From NCBI GenBank assembly GCA_023525715.1, contig JAKNSD010000069.1, positions 558,001-622,000 on the forward strand: 64,000 nt of DNA, given 5' to 3'. Positions 36,503-48,650 of the stretch are shown here, in pieces (position 1 is the stretch's first letter; every line of letters starts with the position of its first letter). The notes beneath the pieces were generated by a model. It searched no databases, was not told where the DNA came from, and saw only the letters and a program-made list of their open reading frames with translations. Made by a program: the position numbers and the translations under genes. The stretch is from Cichorium intybus. Lineage: Eukaryota; Streptophyta; Magnoliopsida; Asterales; Asteraceae.

Positions 36503-36559
36503 TTGTGAGTCGTTAGTGGAGCGCATGTGCATCAGCAGCACACTAATAGGGACTCACAA
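36503..36559 (+). other. Leader-type hairpin in the non-coding domain of E
   Basis: Arms TTGTGAGTC / GACTCACAA and TTAGTG / CACTAA around GAGCGCATGTGCATCAGCAG: the same plan as leader hairpin 1. Counterparts are H near 47286-47342 and J near 56360-56420. Confidence 0.6.
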
Positions 36560-37802
36560 ATAGTGTCCCAATACAAAGGTACATGGGCCCGGGATTACCC
36601 CATGGGCATCTCACAAGAAAGGATATTAAGATTCTCAAAACATGCCAAAGGATTGGATTTTGAGAAAGGGCTGAAAGATTTCCATTAAGATGTCAGAAAG
36701 GTTTGGATTCTCAAAGTGTGACAAAGTTCTGGATTTTGTGAATAGTCCATAACCGTGTCAAAGCTAGTGGGAGTATCGCTGTTATCTACTATATCTAGGA
36801 AACGTCTCTTTCCATTACAAAGTGTAATGACTTGGTGTTCAGAGATGGATCGCTATGAAAGGTTTAATAGAGATATGGCATGCTCAAGTGGTTGTAAATG
36901 TCTATAAGATAAAGCGAAACTCTGCCAAGATGATCTTGATGAGATTTAAGATGCATTGCCCAGGAAAGGAGTTTTCTATCATTGCAAAGTGTGATGATTT
37001 GGCATGAGAGATATAAAGAAGGTGCAACATACTTACATAATACATAGACATCTATCAGATAGATGTTATCATCAGTATAAACCTAGCCATAGTAAGCATG
37101 ATCTTAATAAGATTCAAGATGCATAGAAAAGAGTGTCCGAAAGGAAATAGTTATGGGAAGTTATGGCACAAGGATTACAACTAATCCTAAGATTCCAAAA
37201 GGGTTTGGAATAAGATCAGATCGAATTCCACGTGCTTCTTGGATCGATCAGAAGTGTCATAAACATGTCCTGATGCTTAAAGCATAGTGAGTCAGACTCA
37301 GGATATGACCTGGCTGGGAATACTTAATGAATTCTGTACATACATGAGAAATCATTGAAAAATGATTGGGGTGAATGTTAACAGTAATTTGAAAAGAGTT
37401 TCAAATAAGTAAAAGGACTTAATGGTTAAAGAGTTTTGTTGGTATTCCGATGGAGCGCGTGTGGGTCACCGACACATTATAACATCTCGAAATAGTCTTA
37501 GGGTGCAGTCATGTAGACTAAAGATCCCAAGAACCATGGAAAGTTACAGTACACAGAATGGAGATGTTAGTGAGAATGACCGTATATGACCAAATTGATA
37601 CATTATCGGAAGAATGGATAAAGTGTATCAATGTGAGACATTTGGATACATAGGAAGAGTGAAAGTTCATATAGACATAGATACATAACATGAATTAAAA
37701 GTTTAAAAGGAATCTAGAAACCGATAATAGTTTTATGAAGAATCCGACTTGGTGATTACCTCGTGGAGACTTGGTAATTAGCAAGAGTAGCTACCGGTCA
37801 GA

Positions 37803-38561
37803 TTTTAAGTTTCGTTTTGCATGTTTCACTTCCCGAATAATTTGATTATTCAAAGGTCTACAGTCGCTCATACTTTTAGGAAGTATGTATGAACAAAGAC
37901 TGTCGTGAATTGGTTTGTAGATTGTCTAAGGAGTTAGACATTGCAGTAAGACTGCTGCAACGTTCACGAGTACTTAGAAATAGAGATTTGAGTATGGGAT
38001 AAACCCGCGTTCACAGATTGCTTCATGGATTACATCACGAGCAATGTTGAGACGATAATATCTTATGATCCTGAAGCGGAGACGTATGAGTTGAAATTTG
38101 CGAGTCGGTTGTGCATTGATAATGCGTAAACACATCGGTAACTCAATGTTATAAAACGCATTGTTGTGTACAATTTTGATAAGTAAAAGACACAAGCATA
38201 TGAGTCAAAGCTTATTCGTTCCTTGACTCTGATGGGAAACAGATATCTATAGGCCTCTCGATGATTTTGAAGTTGACTAAAGTGTTGGCAAGCCTGGACT
38301 AAATTGATGTGTTCAAACTAGAAGTCTTAAAGTCATAAGCAGAATCAGAGATCGGGAAACAGAGTATCGGAAAGAGATTGATCTCAATCCATGTCTCGTG
38401 TCTGATAATATCTTGTTGGATGAAGGATCATATGATCACTAATCTATGGACAGAACTGACTAGGTCGGAGTTTGGCAGCAGTTTCTAGGAAGCTGCAGGT
38501 TGTTAATTAATCTAAGGATAAAAGAACAATTAAAAGTCATAGACTTATCTAAGTGGGAGAC
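37803..38561 (+). other. Shared 3' block of element E
   Basis: About 760 bp homologous to element A 4790-5522, with hairpin GAATAAT-TTG-ATTATTC near 37835 and polypurine tract GTGGGAGAC before the LTR. It shows that gag-only and autonomous elements share the 3' cis region. Confidence 0.8.
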
Positions 38562-39346
38562 TGTTGGATTAGGTTTCTAAGCCATGACTTTATATTTGTA
38601 TTTATCTTATTAATAGAAGCAAAGTCCATTTGGGTTGCCCTCATAGCAGGAGGATTGATGTAGAAGTCATTAGAGAGAAAGGTTGATTTATTAATTGTCT
38701 AATAAATCAATAGAAATAAATAAATAGTTTATTAATATATTTAAGTGTTAATATATTAATTAGAAACTATAATAATTAATTAGAAATTAATCTAGAATTA
38801 ATTGGATTTTATTTGGAGATAAATTTAATTAATTAAAAGTACAGGGACTGGTTTTGTAATTATTCATTAGTTGAATAATTGACTGACCAGTGGAAGGTCA
38901 AAAGTGGCGAGACTTTTCTGGAGCCTCCACATAAATCTCAAAACCCTAATTAGGGTTTAGAGGAGGCTTGTCCATTTGATAACATGCTTGTCAAAGTTGG
39001 GCTCCTCTAGGGTTTTGACTGTAGCTACCTGGAGGCTATAAAAGGGAACCCCCTGGGAACCCTAATCCTGTGCCATCTCTCTTTCTCTCTCTTTCTCTCT
39101 CTCTTTGTGGATACTCTGCTGTCTTCTCTCCTCCATTGCTTGGGTGTGACTCCATTTGAGGCAGGACACTTGTGCTGTTAGCTTCTGGATCAAGAATCAA
39201 AAGTTGGTTCTTCTGAATTGTTCTTTAGAAATTATTGTTGGCCTTTAGGATTTGTTATATGTTCATAAGATAGAAAAACATAGATCTTTTATTAGGTTGC
39301 ATGTGAACTTAGGATTATTAGTTCATAGATTGCTTAAAACCTTTAA
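38562..39346 (+). repeat. 3' LTR of element E
   Basis: A 785-bp LTR matching 24283-25084. It ends ACCTTTAA, then CAAGG (target duplication, 39347-39351) and the rest of D's LTR. Confidence 0.9.
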
Positions 39347-39351
39347 CAAGG

Positions 39352-40013
39352 TCCATTTGGGTTGCCCTCGTTGCAGGCAGTTTGACAGAATGACTTAAAG
39401 AGAGAGAGAGAGAGATTGATTTATTATGTGATTAATAAATCAATATATAAATAATTTGTTGATACATTATGGAGATAATGAATTAATTAGAAATAGTATT
39501 GTTTGATTAATAATTAATCAGAAATTGATTGGATTAATTTTGGGCATTAAATAGATTAATCATGAGTACAGGGGCTAAACTTGTGACTATTCAATAGTTG
39601 AATTGGACACGCGTAGTGCACGTGTTTATGGCCACGGCGCGCATATCAATCAGCCGGAAAATAGCTTAGAGATAGGGTTTATCTCAGTTTGAAGTCAAAT
39701 GATGTTTATCTCTAAAGGGTTATCTGGTAGCCTATAACTAAGGGCTCCTGGCCACCTGTTTCCTGGGCCATTCTCTCTATTCTCTGTGGAATTTCTATTT
39801 GTTCAACTTCCTGCTTTGGGTGTGATTCCATTTGAGGCAAGACAATTGTGTTGCTTAGCTTACAAGAAACAACTAAAGGTTAGTTTTCTTCTGTATTTCT
39901 TTTAGTAAATTTTCGATTGGCATAGGATTATATTATATGTTCAAATAGTGAAAACATAGATCTTATTAGCTTGCAAGAGAACTTAGGGTTTAAGTTTTGC
40001 ATAAAACCTATCA
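39352..40013 (+). repeat. 3' LTR of element D, part 2
   Basis: Resumes D's LTR after E, with an AG microsatellite (39400-39414), a GC-rich patch (39606-39655), donor-like AAAG|GTTAG near 39877, and terminus CCTATCA. Confidence 0.8.
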
Positions 40014-40755
40014 CGAACCTCATGACTGGCCTGAACCTGATCAATAGTGTTGTTTCATTGGTCATCTTGCAAGTACCTATGAAAGAAGAGTCCTTTTAGA
40101 AAGGACTCACACTCTAAGGAAACAGTGGGAGCAAGAGTGATCCTGAAGGAGTTCAAGGATTAGCCAAGTGAAAGAACCTCTAGTCACCCTTAGGACTTGA
40201 CCAGGGATCGGATTCCCGTTAAACATGACATACCCTTCTATTCGCAGACCTGTAGTATTAGTCACCATCATAAAGTGTTATGATCTAGGTGACAACCGAT
40301 TAATGGTAAAACGCTAAGTTGGAAAGGATAAGGAATCCTACTACTTGGAAGCATTGGTGAGCCCGGTTGCTACCAAATAAGAGGCAAGACTAAATCTATG
40401 TGATAACTTAGTTGATGTTACACCTGGCCTAAAGAACCAGTGGGAGTAATTGAATCATCAAAAGAAGGCAACATAGATAGAATTGTACCTATATTCTGAG
40501 CAAGAATAAGTTGAGCGAGGCGAAACTCAGAGTCCTATGATTGATTTTGAGAGGGATGCTCTCAACAGAACTAAATCAAAAGGAATATCGTCTACTGTGA
40601 CTGCACTTCTTGAGCCATAGCTAGATTGGATTATCTGAACCGCTTTCCTTAAATGGAAAACACAAGGGTTGTGTGTAAGACACAACCAAAGGGGTTTAGA
40701 ACATGCTGATATATCCAAACAGAAAGGTACATGGCCACGAGATTCATCTTACAGC
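40014..40755 (+). mobile_element. Fragment of gag-only copia element G
   Basis: Matches the non-coding domain of E (from about 35925) and of C. It is the sequence into which D inserted. It breaks off near 40755 without a 3' block or LTR, so the right side was deleted. No gene. Confidence 0.6.
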
Positions 40756-42540
40756 ACCTCGTACGACAACTGTCAAAATTGGTCAACGAAAGTCAACTTT
40801 AGTCAACCGAAGCATACATTGGGTCAAAATGTTGAAATGAAATTTTCATAACATTTACGTTGTATTATTGGATGTTATAATTTCATTCGCTAGTTGAAGT
40901 CAATTATCGAGTAAACGCTATAAATACGTATAATAAACTTAGTAGCGTAGAAATTCCATAATCACACAAAAATATTATTTTTATCTTAATAATATTCATA
41001 ACACGATGTGTTCGTGCTCACGAATCCGTAGACATATAGAACGTCGAAAACAGAGTTCGCATGTAAAAGTTACAATAGTTCAATCGCTGGGAACAATAAA
41101 CGTACACAGGAATTGGGCATTAAAACGCATTACGTGGTGCATTAAACATTAAATATGAAATAACGGAACACATATTATGAAGCGTATATGGTCTAGTATT
41201 TAATTTCATAGCCCGATTATTTTTCCGGTAAAATGTCAAATACTGCGTATTCGGAAGAATGTCGTGCTTAAACGCGTATATCTTCGCCTAACGAATTGGG
41301 AATCAATCTAAATAGATGTTTACTAATATTTTTATGCATAATATTGATTAACATATTTATTAATAGTTATATCTCCCAAAACTTATAAAAATACGCAAAA
41401 CGTTTTGCCGTTTTTTATAAAAACACCCATATTTATATAACATTTGTATAATTTATAAAAGGCTAGAACCTCAACCTCCCCCCATGGGCTGGCTACACTA
41501 CCCCCCACCATCACCCTAAGCATCTCTTCATAAAGATTGCATATCCATTAAAATAATGGTGATGCATTACTTTGAATTTTATATTAACATGGACATACCT
41601 TGCATGTTCCCCATGCAAGACACCAACATGTTGCTTCTCCTCCATAAAAATTGGCCATGTGAGTCCAATTACACACATTCTTTGATTTTCAACTCTCTTG
41701 CACTCATTCTCTCTAAATTCATCAAGAAGATCCATGTGGTTTCAAGCCTTTCCAAGGGTTTTTCACAAAGATCTTGGTAAGTTCATGTTCATTCCAAAAC
41801 CTCCAACGTCATTTCTACCATCATTCTTTGTTGATCCTCTATTCACACTCTTGATCTTAAACCATAGATCACCTTGAAGATCAAGCCATCTCCAAGTTGA
41901 TAAACTTTGATCCTTTCTTCTTCAAAACTCAAGATTTGCTTCGAGGGTGATTTCATACCCCACATTTTCTACTCTTTTTAAGTGTTTTATGGGGGAGAAT
42001 ACAACTCTTAAAACTATATGTTTTACTCTTGAAATATGATGTGTTCATATGTTTGGTCAGCTTATTACAAAAGTGTTTGGCATAAAAATGTGTTAAGATA
42101 AACTAAAATACATATTTAGTTCAAGAAACTAACATGCAAGACTTTTACACACCTTTGTCACCAACAAAACTTCATGTTTTACTTTGTTGGTGAAATGGTC
42201 ATAAAAATGGTACACTATATGATCTTTTGGCAAAAAGACATGAAAATACATTTTTCACTAAAATAGTCATAAAAACTATTTTGTCATATAATGTTGGACA
42301 AAAATCAAATGTAAAGGTTTATGTAACTAAAATGGTCTAAATAAATATGTCGTTATTATCTTCACATGAAAAATAACCATTTCTAAGAAAAACGTTATTT
42401 TGACGTAATAACCACTATTTGGACTTATAACGTCATAATAACCTTGAGAAATGACTTTTTACAAGGAAGTTGGTATTTAACACAAAAATGACTATTTTCA
42501 AAGTATAGTGTTGAAAAATGACTATTCGGAAGGATTACCA
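40756..42540. other. Unassigned stretch, possibly a decayed LTR
   Basis: About 1.8 kb without a convincing gene. TATAAAA at 41454-41460, downstream of an AT-rich region and upstream of a CT-rich one, suggests the U3/R region of an LTR. No TG/CA ends, primer site or partner LTR were found, and it does not resemble the copia LTRs here. A hairpin CTTGCATG/CATGCAAG occurs near 41602-41622. The short frames look random. Confidence 0.3.
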
Positions 42541-42889
42541 TTTTTTTACGGTGGCATATGATTAAATAAAAGGCTAGCAAAACGCTAGCGAAAATTACAA
42601 AGAAGTAATAATTACATTAGGAATAGACACCCAATCACTCCAAGAAATCCTAAGCGTACGAAACCTAGCACAAACCCAAAGAAACAATTGAGATTGAATA
42701 AAATCCCACAACGCTGCCTTAAGAGGCTTACTCTTATCAAACAAGGACCTATTCCGAAAAGACCAAATCGTCCAACCCAAAGTATTACAAACCACCTCCA
42801 AACACACTTTAGCCTTTTTCTTCATTCGAAGGTCATCAAACCAAGAATCCCAATCACTAATAGAAGAACATATGGGAGTATCAAGTTTC
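42541..42889 (-). pseudogene. LINE ORF2 C-terminal end (zf-RVT), part 2
   Basis: Minus strand. Encodes the end of a non-LTR retrotransposon ORF2: WDSWFDDLRMKKKAKV..., then LGWTIWSFRNRSLFD, the conserved C-terminal zf-RVT region of plant LINEs. The frame continues from 50161 when H and its target copy are ignored. A run of seven Ts (about 42541) may be the remnant of the poly(A) tail. The rest of ORF2 lies at 50161 onward. Confidence 0.8.
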
Positions 42890-43652
42890 TGTTGGATAAG
42901 GTGTCTAAGCCATGACTATAATTTAGGAATATACATGATTGATGGCAGCACAGTCCATTTGGGTTGCCCTTAAAACCTAGTAGAGGACAAGATAACTTAA
43001 AGAGAGAGAAAAATATGATTTATTAATATATTATGAGAATAATATATTAATTAGAAATCATAATATTTAATTAATAATTGATCAGAAATTAATTGGAATT
43101 AATTTTGGGATTAATTGGATTAATTAAAGGTGCAAGGGCTGAATTGTAATTGTTCAATAGTTGAGCAATTGACAATTAGGGCATACCTAATTGGGATGAA
43201 CGAAATTGAGGCCTAAGGCCTTAGGGTTTCGCATTCCTTAATGGGTATTGGCATTATTTATGGCAGTGATAAGTTATATGATAAAAGCCTTATCATATCA
43301 GGATCTTAAATAAGGCAGTTATACTCCTTATTACTTATCACCTGGAGGTTATAAATAAAGGCCTCCTCCACCCCTCATAAGCCACGAAATTCTAAGGGTT
43401 TCTACCCTTCTCTTCTCTTATTTTCTTGCTTGCTTGGTTCTCGGTGTGAACCATTAGAGGCACGATACATGTGGTGCTTGCTTCCAAGAGATCTAAGGAT
43501 CTAAAGGTTTGTTTTTCTTATTTATTTCTTTAGAAATTTATTATTGGCCTTCAGGGTTTTGTTACATGTTCAATGATAGAAAAACATAGATCCTTTTCTA
43601 GGTTGTATGTAAACTTAGGATTATTAGTTCATAGATTGCAGAAAATCTTACA
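42890..43652 (+). repeat. 5' LTR of element H
   Basis: A 763-bp LTR, TGTTGGATAAGG...CTTACA, with TATA-like ATAAATAAAGG near 43350 and donor-like AAAG|GTTTGT at 43506/43507. The partner is 49398-50160, with only a small number of differences. Confidence 0.92.
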
Positions 43653-44884
43653 GTGGTATTAGAGCTTTTGGCTGTTTTTCTGATTGAATTGCTGTAACTA
43701 CTTTATTTGATCAAGGGTTTTTTGAAAATTAAACCCTTGGGGAGGCCAAAATCATTTTTGGTGGCCAGGGTTTTGAAAACCCTAGCCTCCACCCCATTTT
43801 TGGCGATTCTATATGCTAATGGAAAGTAGGTTGTTATTTTTGGTAACTAAGATCTTTTAAATAACTGGAAACCTTAATCCCATTGATTAAAATTTTCGAA
43901 ATATATGGGGATTAAGATAGGTAAATTAATTTGATTAATTTTGTTATATCTATCTTAGATTTAATTAATTTAATTAATTGTTTTAATTAAAAGATAAATT
44001 AAATCATTTAAAGGTTTAAATTTAATTTTAAATTAAAGAGTTAATTTTAGAAAATTAAAAGATTAAACCATAAATATTTTAAAAGGTTTAAAGTACATCT
44101 TATATATTTTATGATTAATAGTTAATATTTTATATATAAGATAAAATTGGTTAGTATTACCGTTAGTAGGCCTCATTCACAAAACTGTCCTATAAAGAGG
44201 GTATAAGGCGACTGCCTATAAAATGGTAGTCTAATGGGTGTCCACTCTCACCCACCGCTCTCCTGGTCAGTCAAGTGTCGTTAGCCGAATAGGTTTGATG
44301 GGACCACTTAATTCTCATTAAAAGTATAATGTTGTAATTGAAAGTACTAGAACAATTCTTAATAAATCCCAAATCTAGTTACTTTAGGAAAAATGTTAAA
44401 AGATGCTAACCCATGAAATTGCACATTACACTTTATGAGACATTAGTGGAGCGTGTGTGGTTAACCGGCACACTAATAGGGGCTCATAAAGAGTGGTAAT
44501 GGGTTTCTCATGATTTATCATTGTTGATGGAGCGTGTGTGGTTAACCGGCACATCAAATAGAGATGATAAATGACATTGAGGTTACTGAGCATATTTGCA
44601 TGGTTATTCAAATCCAATTTGTGATCCTCGGCATCCCAGTCAAAAACAGTGGAGCATATCCGAGATTAAACATGCCATTGAACAGTTCAATGAATCTCAA
44701 CAGATCTAGGAATTTCATGAGATGAAATTGATAAGTGTTTTATCTACCTTAATGACCATTATGTTGTGATTACGGCATCCCTCTTCACACCATAGTTGGG
44801 GTATTTTGGATCTTAGCCTTATTAAATAATAAATTGGGAAATTATTTAAAAGGATTAAAATTAAACTAATTCAAAATTTTATAG
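43653..44884 (+). other. Primer site and leader of element H
   Basis: GTGGTATTAGAGC (43653-43665) is the primer site. Hairpin 1 (44429-44495) has TTATGAG/CTCATAA and TTAGTG/CACTAA arms, hairpin 2 is at 44507-44582 (CTCAT/ATTGAG arms), and hairpin 4 is CATTGAAC-A-GTTCAATG near 44681. It ends AAACTAATTC...TTTTATAG. The candidate intron 43507-44884 is 1,378 nt. Confidence 0.8.
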
Positions 44885-45600
44885 ATGTCTAAAGTAAGTG
44901 TCAATTCTCATCCTTCTCCTCCTTCACCCATTTCTGAGAGTTTCAGAATGTACCTGTTACATATGGTAAGGCTGACTGGCCTGAACTATGTGGTATGGTT
45001 TCATAAATTAAGAATGGGTCTCAATTTTGCTGGCAAGACACATCTTGTTGAGTGTCCGCTCTCCAAAGCATGGCATCACACAACAGTTTGTGATGAGCAT
45101 GACACATTGACTATTGAGTCCAAGGAAGTTCGCCGCCTCATGCTATTGATCAGTGACCATGGGTTCCGCAGGGATTTAGAATTCCTAGGGTCAGATAAGT
45201 TAGCATAGCTGGTTGAGGAAAGGTTTCGAAAACCGGTTGAAAAAAGACGAGCTAAGATCTTCAAAGAGCTTGAAGTGCGCAAGCTTGAAGGAAGTAGCAC
45301 CCATTTGCATGTTCTCTAGTTTGAGGGATACATAGGCAAACTGTATAGGAAGGGAAACCAGATTGACAATCATGGGAATGCATTCAATGTTAACTCTGTA
45401 TGAGTCGTTCATGGAGAAGCATAGTTCCATTCTTCATGATTGAGTCTAGCAATAAGGCACATCAAGAAATGAACCAGATCGTCTGGACCGGTTCTTCGAT
45501 GTCTCAAACTGAGAATCTACAAGGTGGGACACAGTCACAGAAAGATTGAAAAAATGCTCCGAAGATGAACGGTTTGGCAACTCAGGAATATCTTAAAACT
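44885..45600 (+). pseudogene. Broken gag-like gene of element H
   Basis: The first 107 codons align with the E and J Gag (N-terminal proline/serine stretch, LTGLNYVVWF), then TAG at 45206-45208 and again at 45317-45319, with an internal loss around the YIGKLY region and further stops. The decayed protease start retains GATACAGGATGTG (DTGC) near 45627. H must have used Gag from another source or moved before these mutations. Confidence 0.75.
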
Positions 45601-48600
45601 CAGAACTCCTCATCCTTAATTCATTGATACAGGATGTGTTTCTCACATTTGCTCTGTATGCATGGACTCTGTAGGATGTGGGATGTTGTTGCATAGGAGC
45701 ATATTCGGATTGGATCTGAAGCTCATTTAGTTTTGGAGTTTAGTTAGATATTATGATCTTGTTATTAGCTTATTAGATGCATGCGACATTGTCTGTCATA
45801 TAGTACATTGTTCAAGGATATTTTTTTTTTGATAAAATGTTGATTTCTTTTAATACATGTTTGTTTAAATTATCCTTGAAATGTTGTATGAGTGTGATAA
45901 TTGCATGATTGACAATAACTTGAATGTTGATACATCCAAAGTGTTTTGGATTCATGAATTGTGTCATCTATGATTGTTAAAGTAAATTTTATAAGGATCA
46001 ATTCAACCAAAGGTCCAGTTGGATAGGACTTTGGAATCATCTGACTTAGAGTCACATGATGAATTGAGTTCTTATTAAAAATCAGTTGTTTCAAGAAATG
46101 AATAACCCAAAGATCCAATGGACAGGATTTTGGAATCAGCTGACTTAGAGTCAGGTGATGATTGTATATCTTGAACAAAATTAACAAAGTCATAAATTTA
46201 CATAGAGATGTAAAAGACATCAAGATTATGAGCAACAGACACATTCGTTACTGTGTATTCCTCAAGTCTTTGATCAGAACACAATTAGTTATACTTCATA
46301 ATATTTTCCAATTAGTTTGACAAATATGGCCTCGTTTATCAGAATAAGCGATTGAATTGAAACCTTGAACAGTTCAAGGACTTCAAAGGAAGTATAAGAT
46401 CAATAGAAACTGAGTAACATTATAAACTGAGAAAATGTTTCATGGTTTATTCTCTTCCAAGAACATTAATGGTTATAATGTGTCTTAGGGAAGATAATGG
46501 AGCATTGGTCGAAATAGTTCGATCCTCGCTGTATAAGATACTTTTCAATTAGTTTCCGATAAATTGAATAGTCAACCAGTCAGACCACACAAACCATATT
46601 CCGACCACATCTTAGACTAAGTAGGTTATGTAGACACTGTCTGAAATGTCAAGCTGGGATCGTCCCACTTGTACATAGAAAGTTCAGGATCATGTTGCGT
46701 TCATCCGAACCTGATGACTAGCCTGAACCTGATGAGCAATGTCGTTTCATTGGCTATCTCGATGTTCATGTGAGTGAAGAGCCTTTTAGAAAGGACTCAT
46801 ATTATAAGGAAACAGTAGGAGTTAGGACAATCCTGAATGAGTTCAGGATTAGCCAAGTGAAATAACCTTTAGTCATCAGTAGGCTTTGAGCAGGAATCAG
46901 ATTTCTGTTAAAACCTGACATACTCTTCTCTTAACCGGTAGTATTGATCACTGTCATAAGATGTTATGATCTGCGTGACATACCGATTAGTGGTAAAACA
47001 CTTAGTTTGTACGGATTAACAATCCGACTACTTGGAAGCATTGGTGAGCCCGGTTGTTGCCAAATAAGAGAACCTTAGGGCGAGACACAGTCTATGTGAA
47101 TATTGATTGATTTTACACCCGATCTAAAAACCAGTGGGAGTAATTGAATCATCAAAAGAAAGCAACGTAGAAATGTACCTTCAAAACATCTGGTTGAGTT
47201 AGACGATACTCAGAGTCAAGTAATTGATTCCGGGAGAAGCACTCTCAATAGAAGATGAAATCCGAAAGGATTCTACATGGCACATTGTGAGTCGTTAGTG
47301 GAGCGCGTGTGGATCACCGGCACACTAATAGGGATTCACATAGAGCGTGTCGATACAAAGGTACATGGGCCCAGGATTAATCCCACGGGCATCTCGCAAG
47401 AAAGAATATTCAGATTCTCAAAATGTGCCAAAGGTTTGGATTTTGTGATAGCCTGAAAGATTCCCATTAATATGTCAGAAAGGTTTGGATTTCGTATTCT
47501 CAAAATGTGCCAAAAGTTCTGGATTTTGTGAATAGTCCGAAAAAGTCATATAACCGTGTCAAAGCCAGTGGGAGTATCGTTGTTATCTACTAACACTGTA
47601 TGTGGGTTACGTTACAAAGTGTAATGGCTTTGTGTTAAGAGACGAATCGCTATGAAAAACTTAAAAGATATACATCGTACTTAAGTGGTTGCGAACATCT
47701 ATAAGATAGATCAAAAACTCTGCCAATATGATCTTGATAAGATTCAAGATGCATAGCCACAGGAAAAGAGTTTTCCATCATTACAAAGTGTGATGACTTG
47801 GCATGAGAGATATACAGAAGGTGCAACAGTTCACATACATCTATCGGATAGATGTAATCATCAATATACACCTAGCCAGTGTAAGCATGCTCTTGGTAAG
47901 ATTCAAGATGCATGAGAAAGAGTCTCCGAAAGGAAATAGTTTTCAAAAGTCGTGACACAGGGATTACAAGTAATCTTAAGATTCCGAAAGGGTTTGGAAT
48001 AAGATTATATCAGATTTCAAGAGCTTCTTGGATCGATCAGAAGTGTCATGAACCTGTCCTGATGACTTAATGCTTAAAGCATAGTAAGTTGGATTCAGGA
48101 TATGGCCTGGCTGGGAATACTGAATGGATTTGAACAGACGTGAGAAATCATTGGGAAATGATTGGGGTGAATGTTAATAATAAATTGAAAAGAGTTTCAA
48201 AAGGTAATTATTAACATCAGAACTTTGTGCTAAAGGACTTAATGGTTAAAGAGTTTCGTTGGTATTCCGATGGAGCTCGTGTGGATCACCGGCACATCAT
48301 AACACCTCGAAATAGTCTTAGGGTGCAGTCATGTGGACTAAAGATCCCGAGAACCATGGGAAGTCACAGTACACATCACCAGAATGGAGTTGTAAGTGAG
48401 AATGACAGTATGACTAAATTGAGATATTATCGGAATAATGTCCGATTGGATAAAGTGTATCAATGTAAGACATTTTGCATACATAGAAAGAGTGAAAGGT
48501 TATATAGACATAGATATAAAACTAAATTAAAAGTTTAAAAGAAATCTAGAAACCGATAATAGTTTTATGAAGGATCCGACTTGGTGATTACCTCGTGGAG

Positions 48601-48650
48601 ACTTGGTAATGAGCAGGAGTAGCTACCAGTTAGATTTCATGTTTCACTTT
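45601..48650 (+). other. Non-coding domain of element H
   Basis: Collinear with E 34744-37802, including the hairpin repeats (about 45995-46170) and leader-type loop motifs near 47286-47342 and 48257-48300. No convincing frame. Confidence 0.7.

Larger units (their letters stand above)
34744..37802 (+). other. Non-coding domain of element E
   Basis: About 3 kb with no long frame, in the place where pol would lie. The same domain is in H (45601-48650), J (55031-58041, minus), C (16627-18278, minus) and G (40014-40755). It holds a tandem hairpin array (35121-35375), hairpins such as CCTTGAACAGTTCAAGG near 35571, and two further copies of the leader loop motif (36503-36559, about 37451-37480). 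Function unknown. Confidence 0.7.
24283..39346 (+). mobile_element. Copia-like gag-only element E
   Basis: A complete element with target duplication CAAGG (24278-24282, 39347-39351). Parts: 5' LTR 24283-25084, primer site and leader 25085-25557 plus 33143-33903, gag 33904-34743, non-coding domain to about 37802, shared 3' block 37803-38561, and 3' LTR 38562-39346. Without F (25558-33142 plus one 5-bp TSD copy) it is about 7.5 kb. No pol is present. LTR ends have decayed to TA and AA in place of CA. Confidence 0.9.
21077..40013 (+). mobile_element. Copia element D, old autonomous type, split
   Basis: The parts are 21077-24282 and 39347-40013; E occupies 24283-39346. D starts abruptly inside integrase because C is inserted there; its gag lies left of the window or is lost. 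It runs through RT, RNase H, the 3' block (23377-24219), LTR part 1 (24220-24282) and LTR part 2 (39352-40013). Many in-frame stops make it the oldest pol in the window. LTR part 2 has a GC-rich patch like F's LTR, placing D with F. After 40013 the sequence is G. Confidence 0.85.

Noticed and set aside
41511..41780. Paired 74-residue frames on both strands
   Set aside because: Short, overlapping and without recognisable domains; the region is better described as unassigned.
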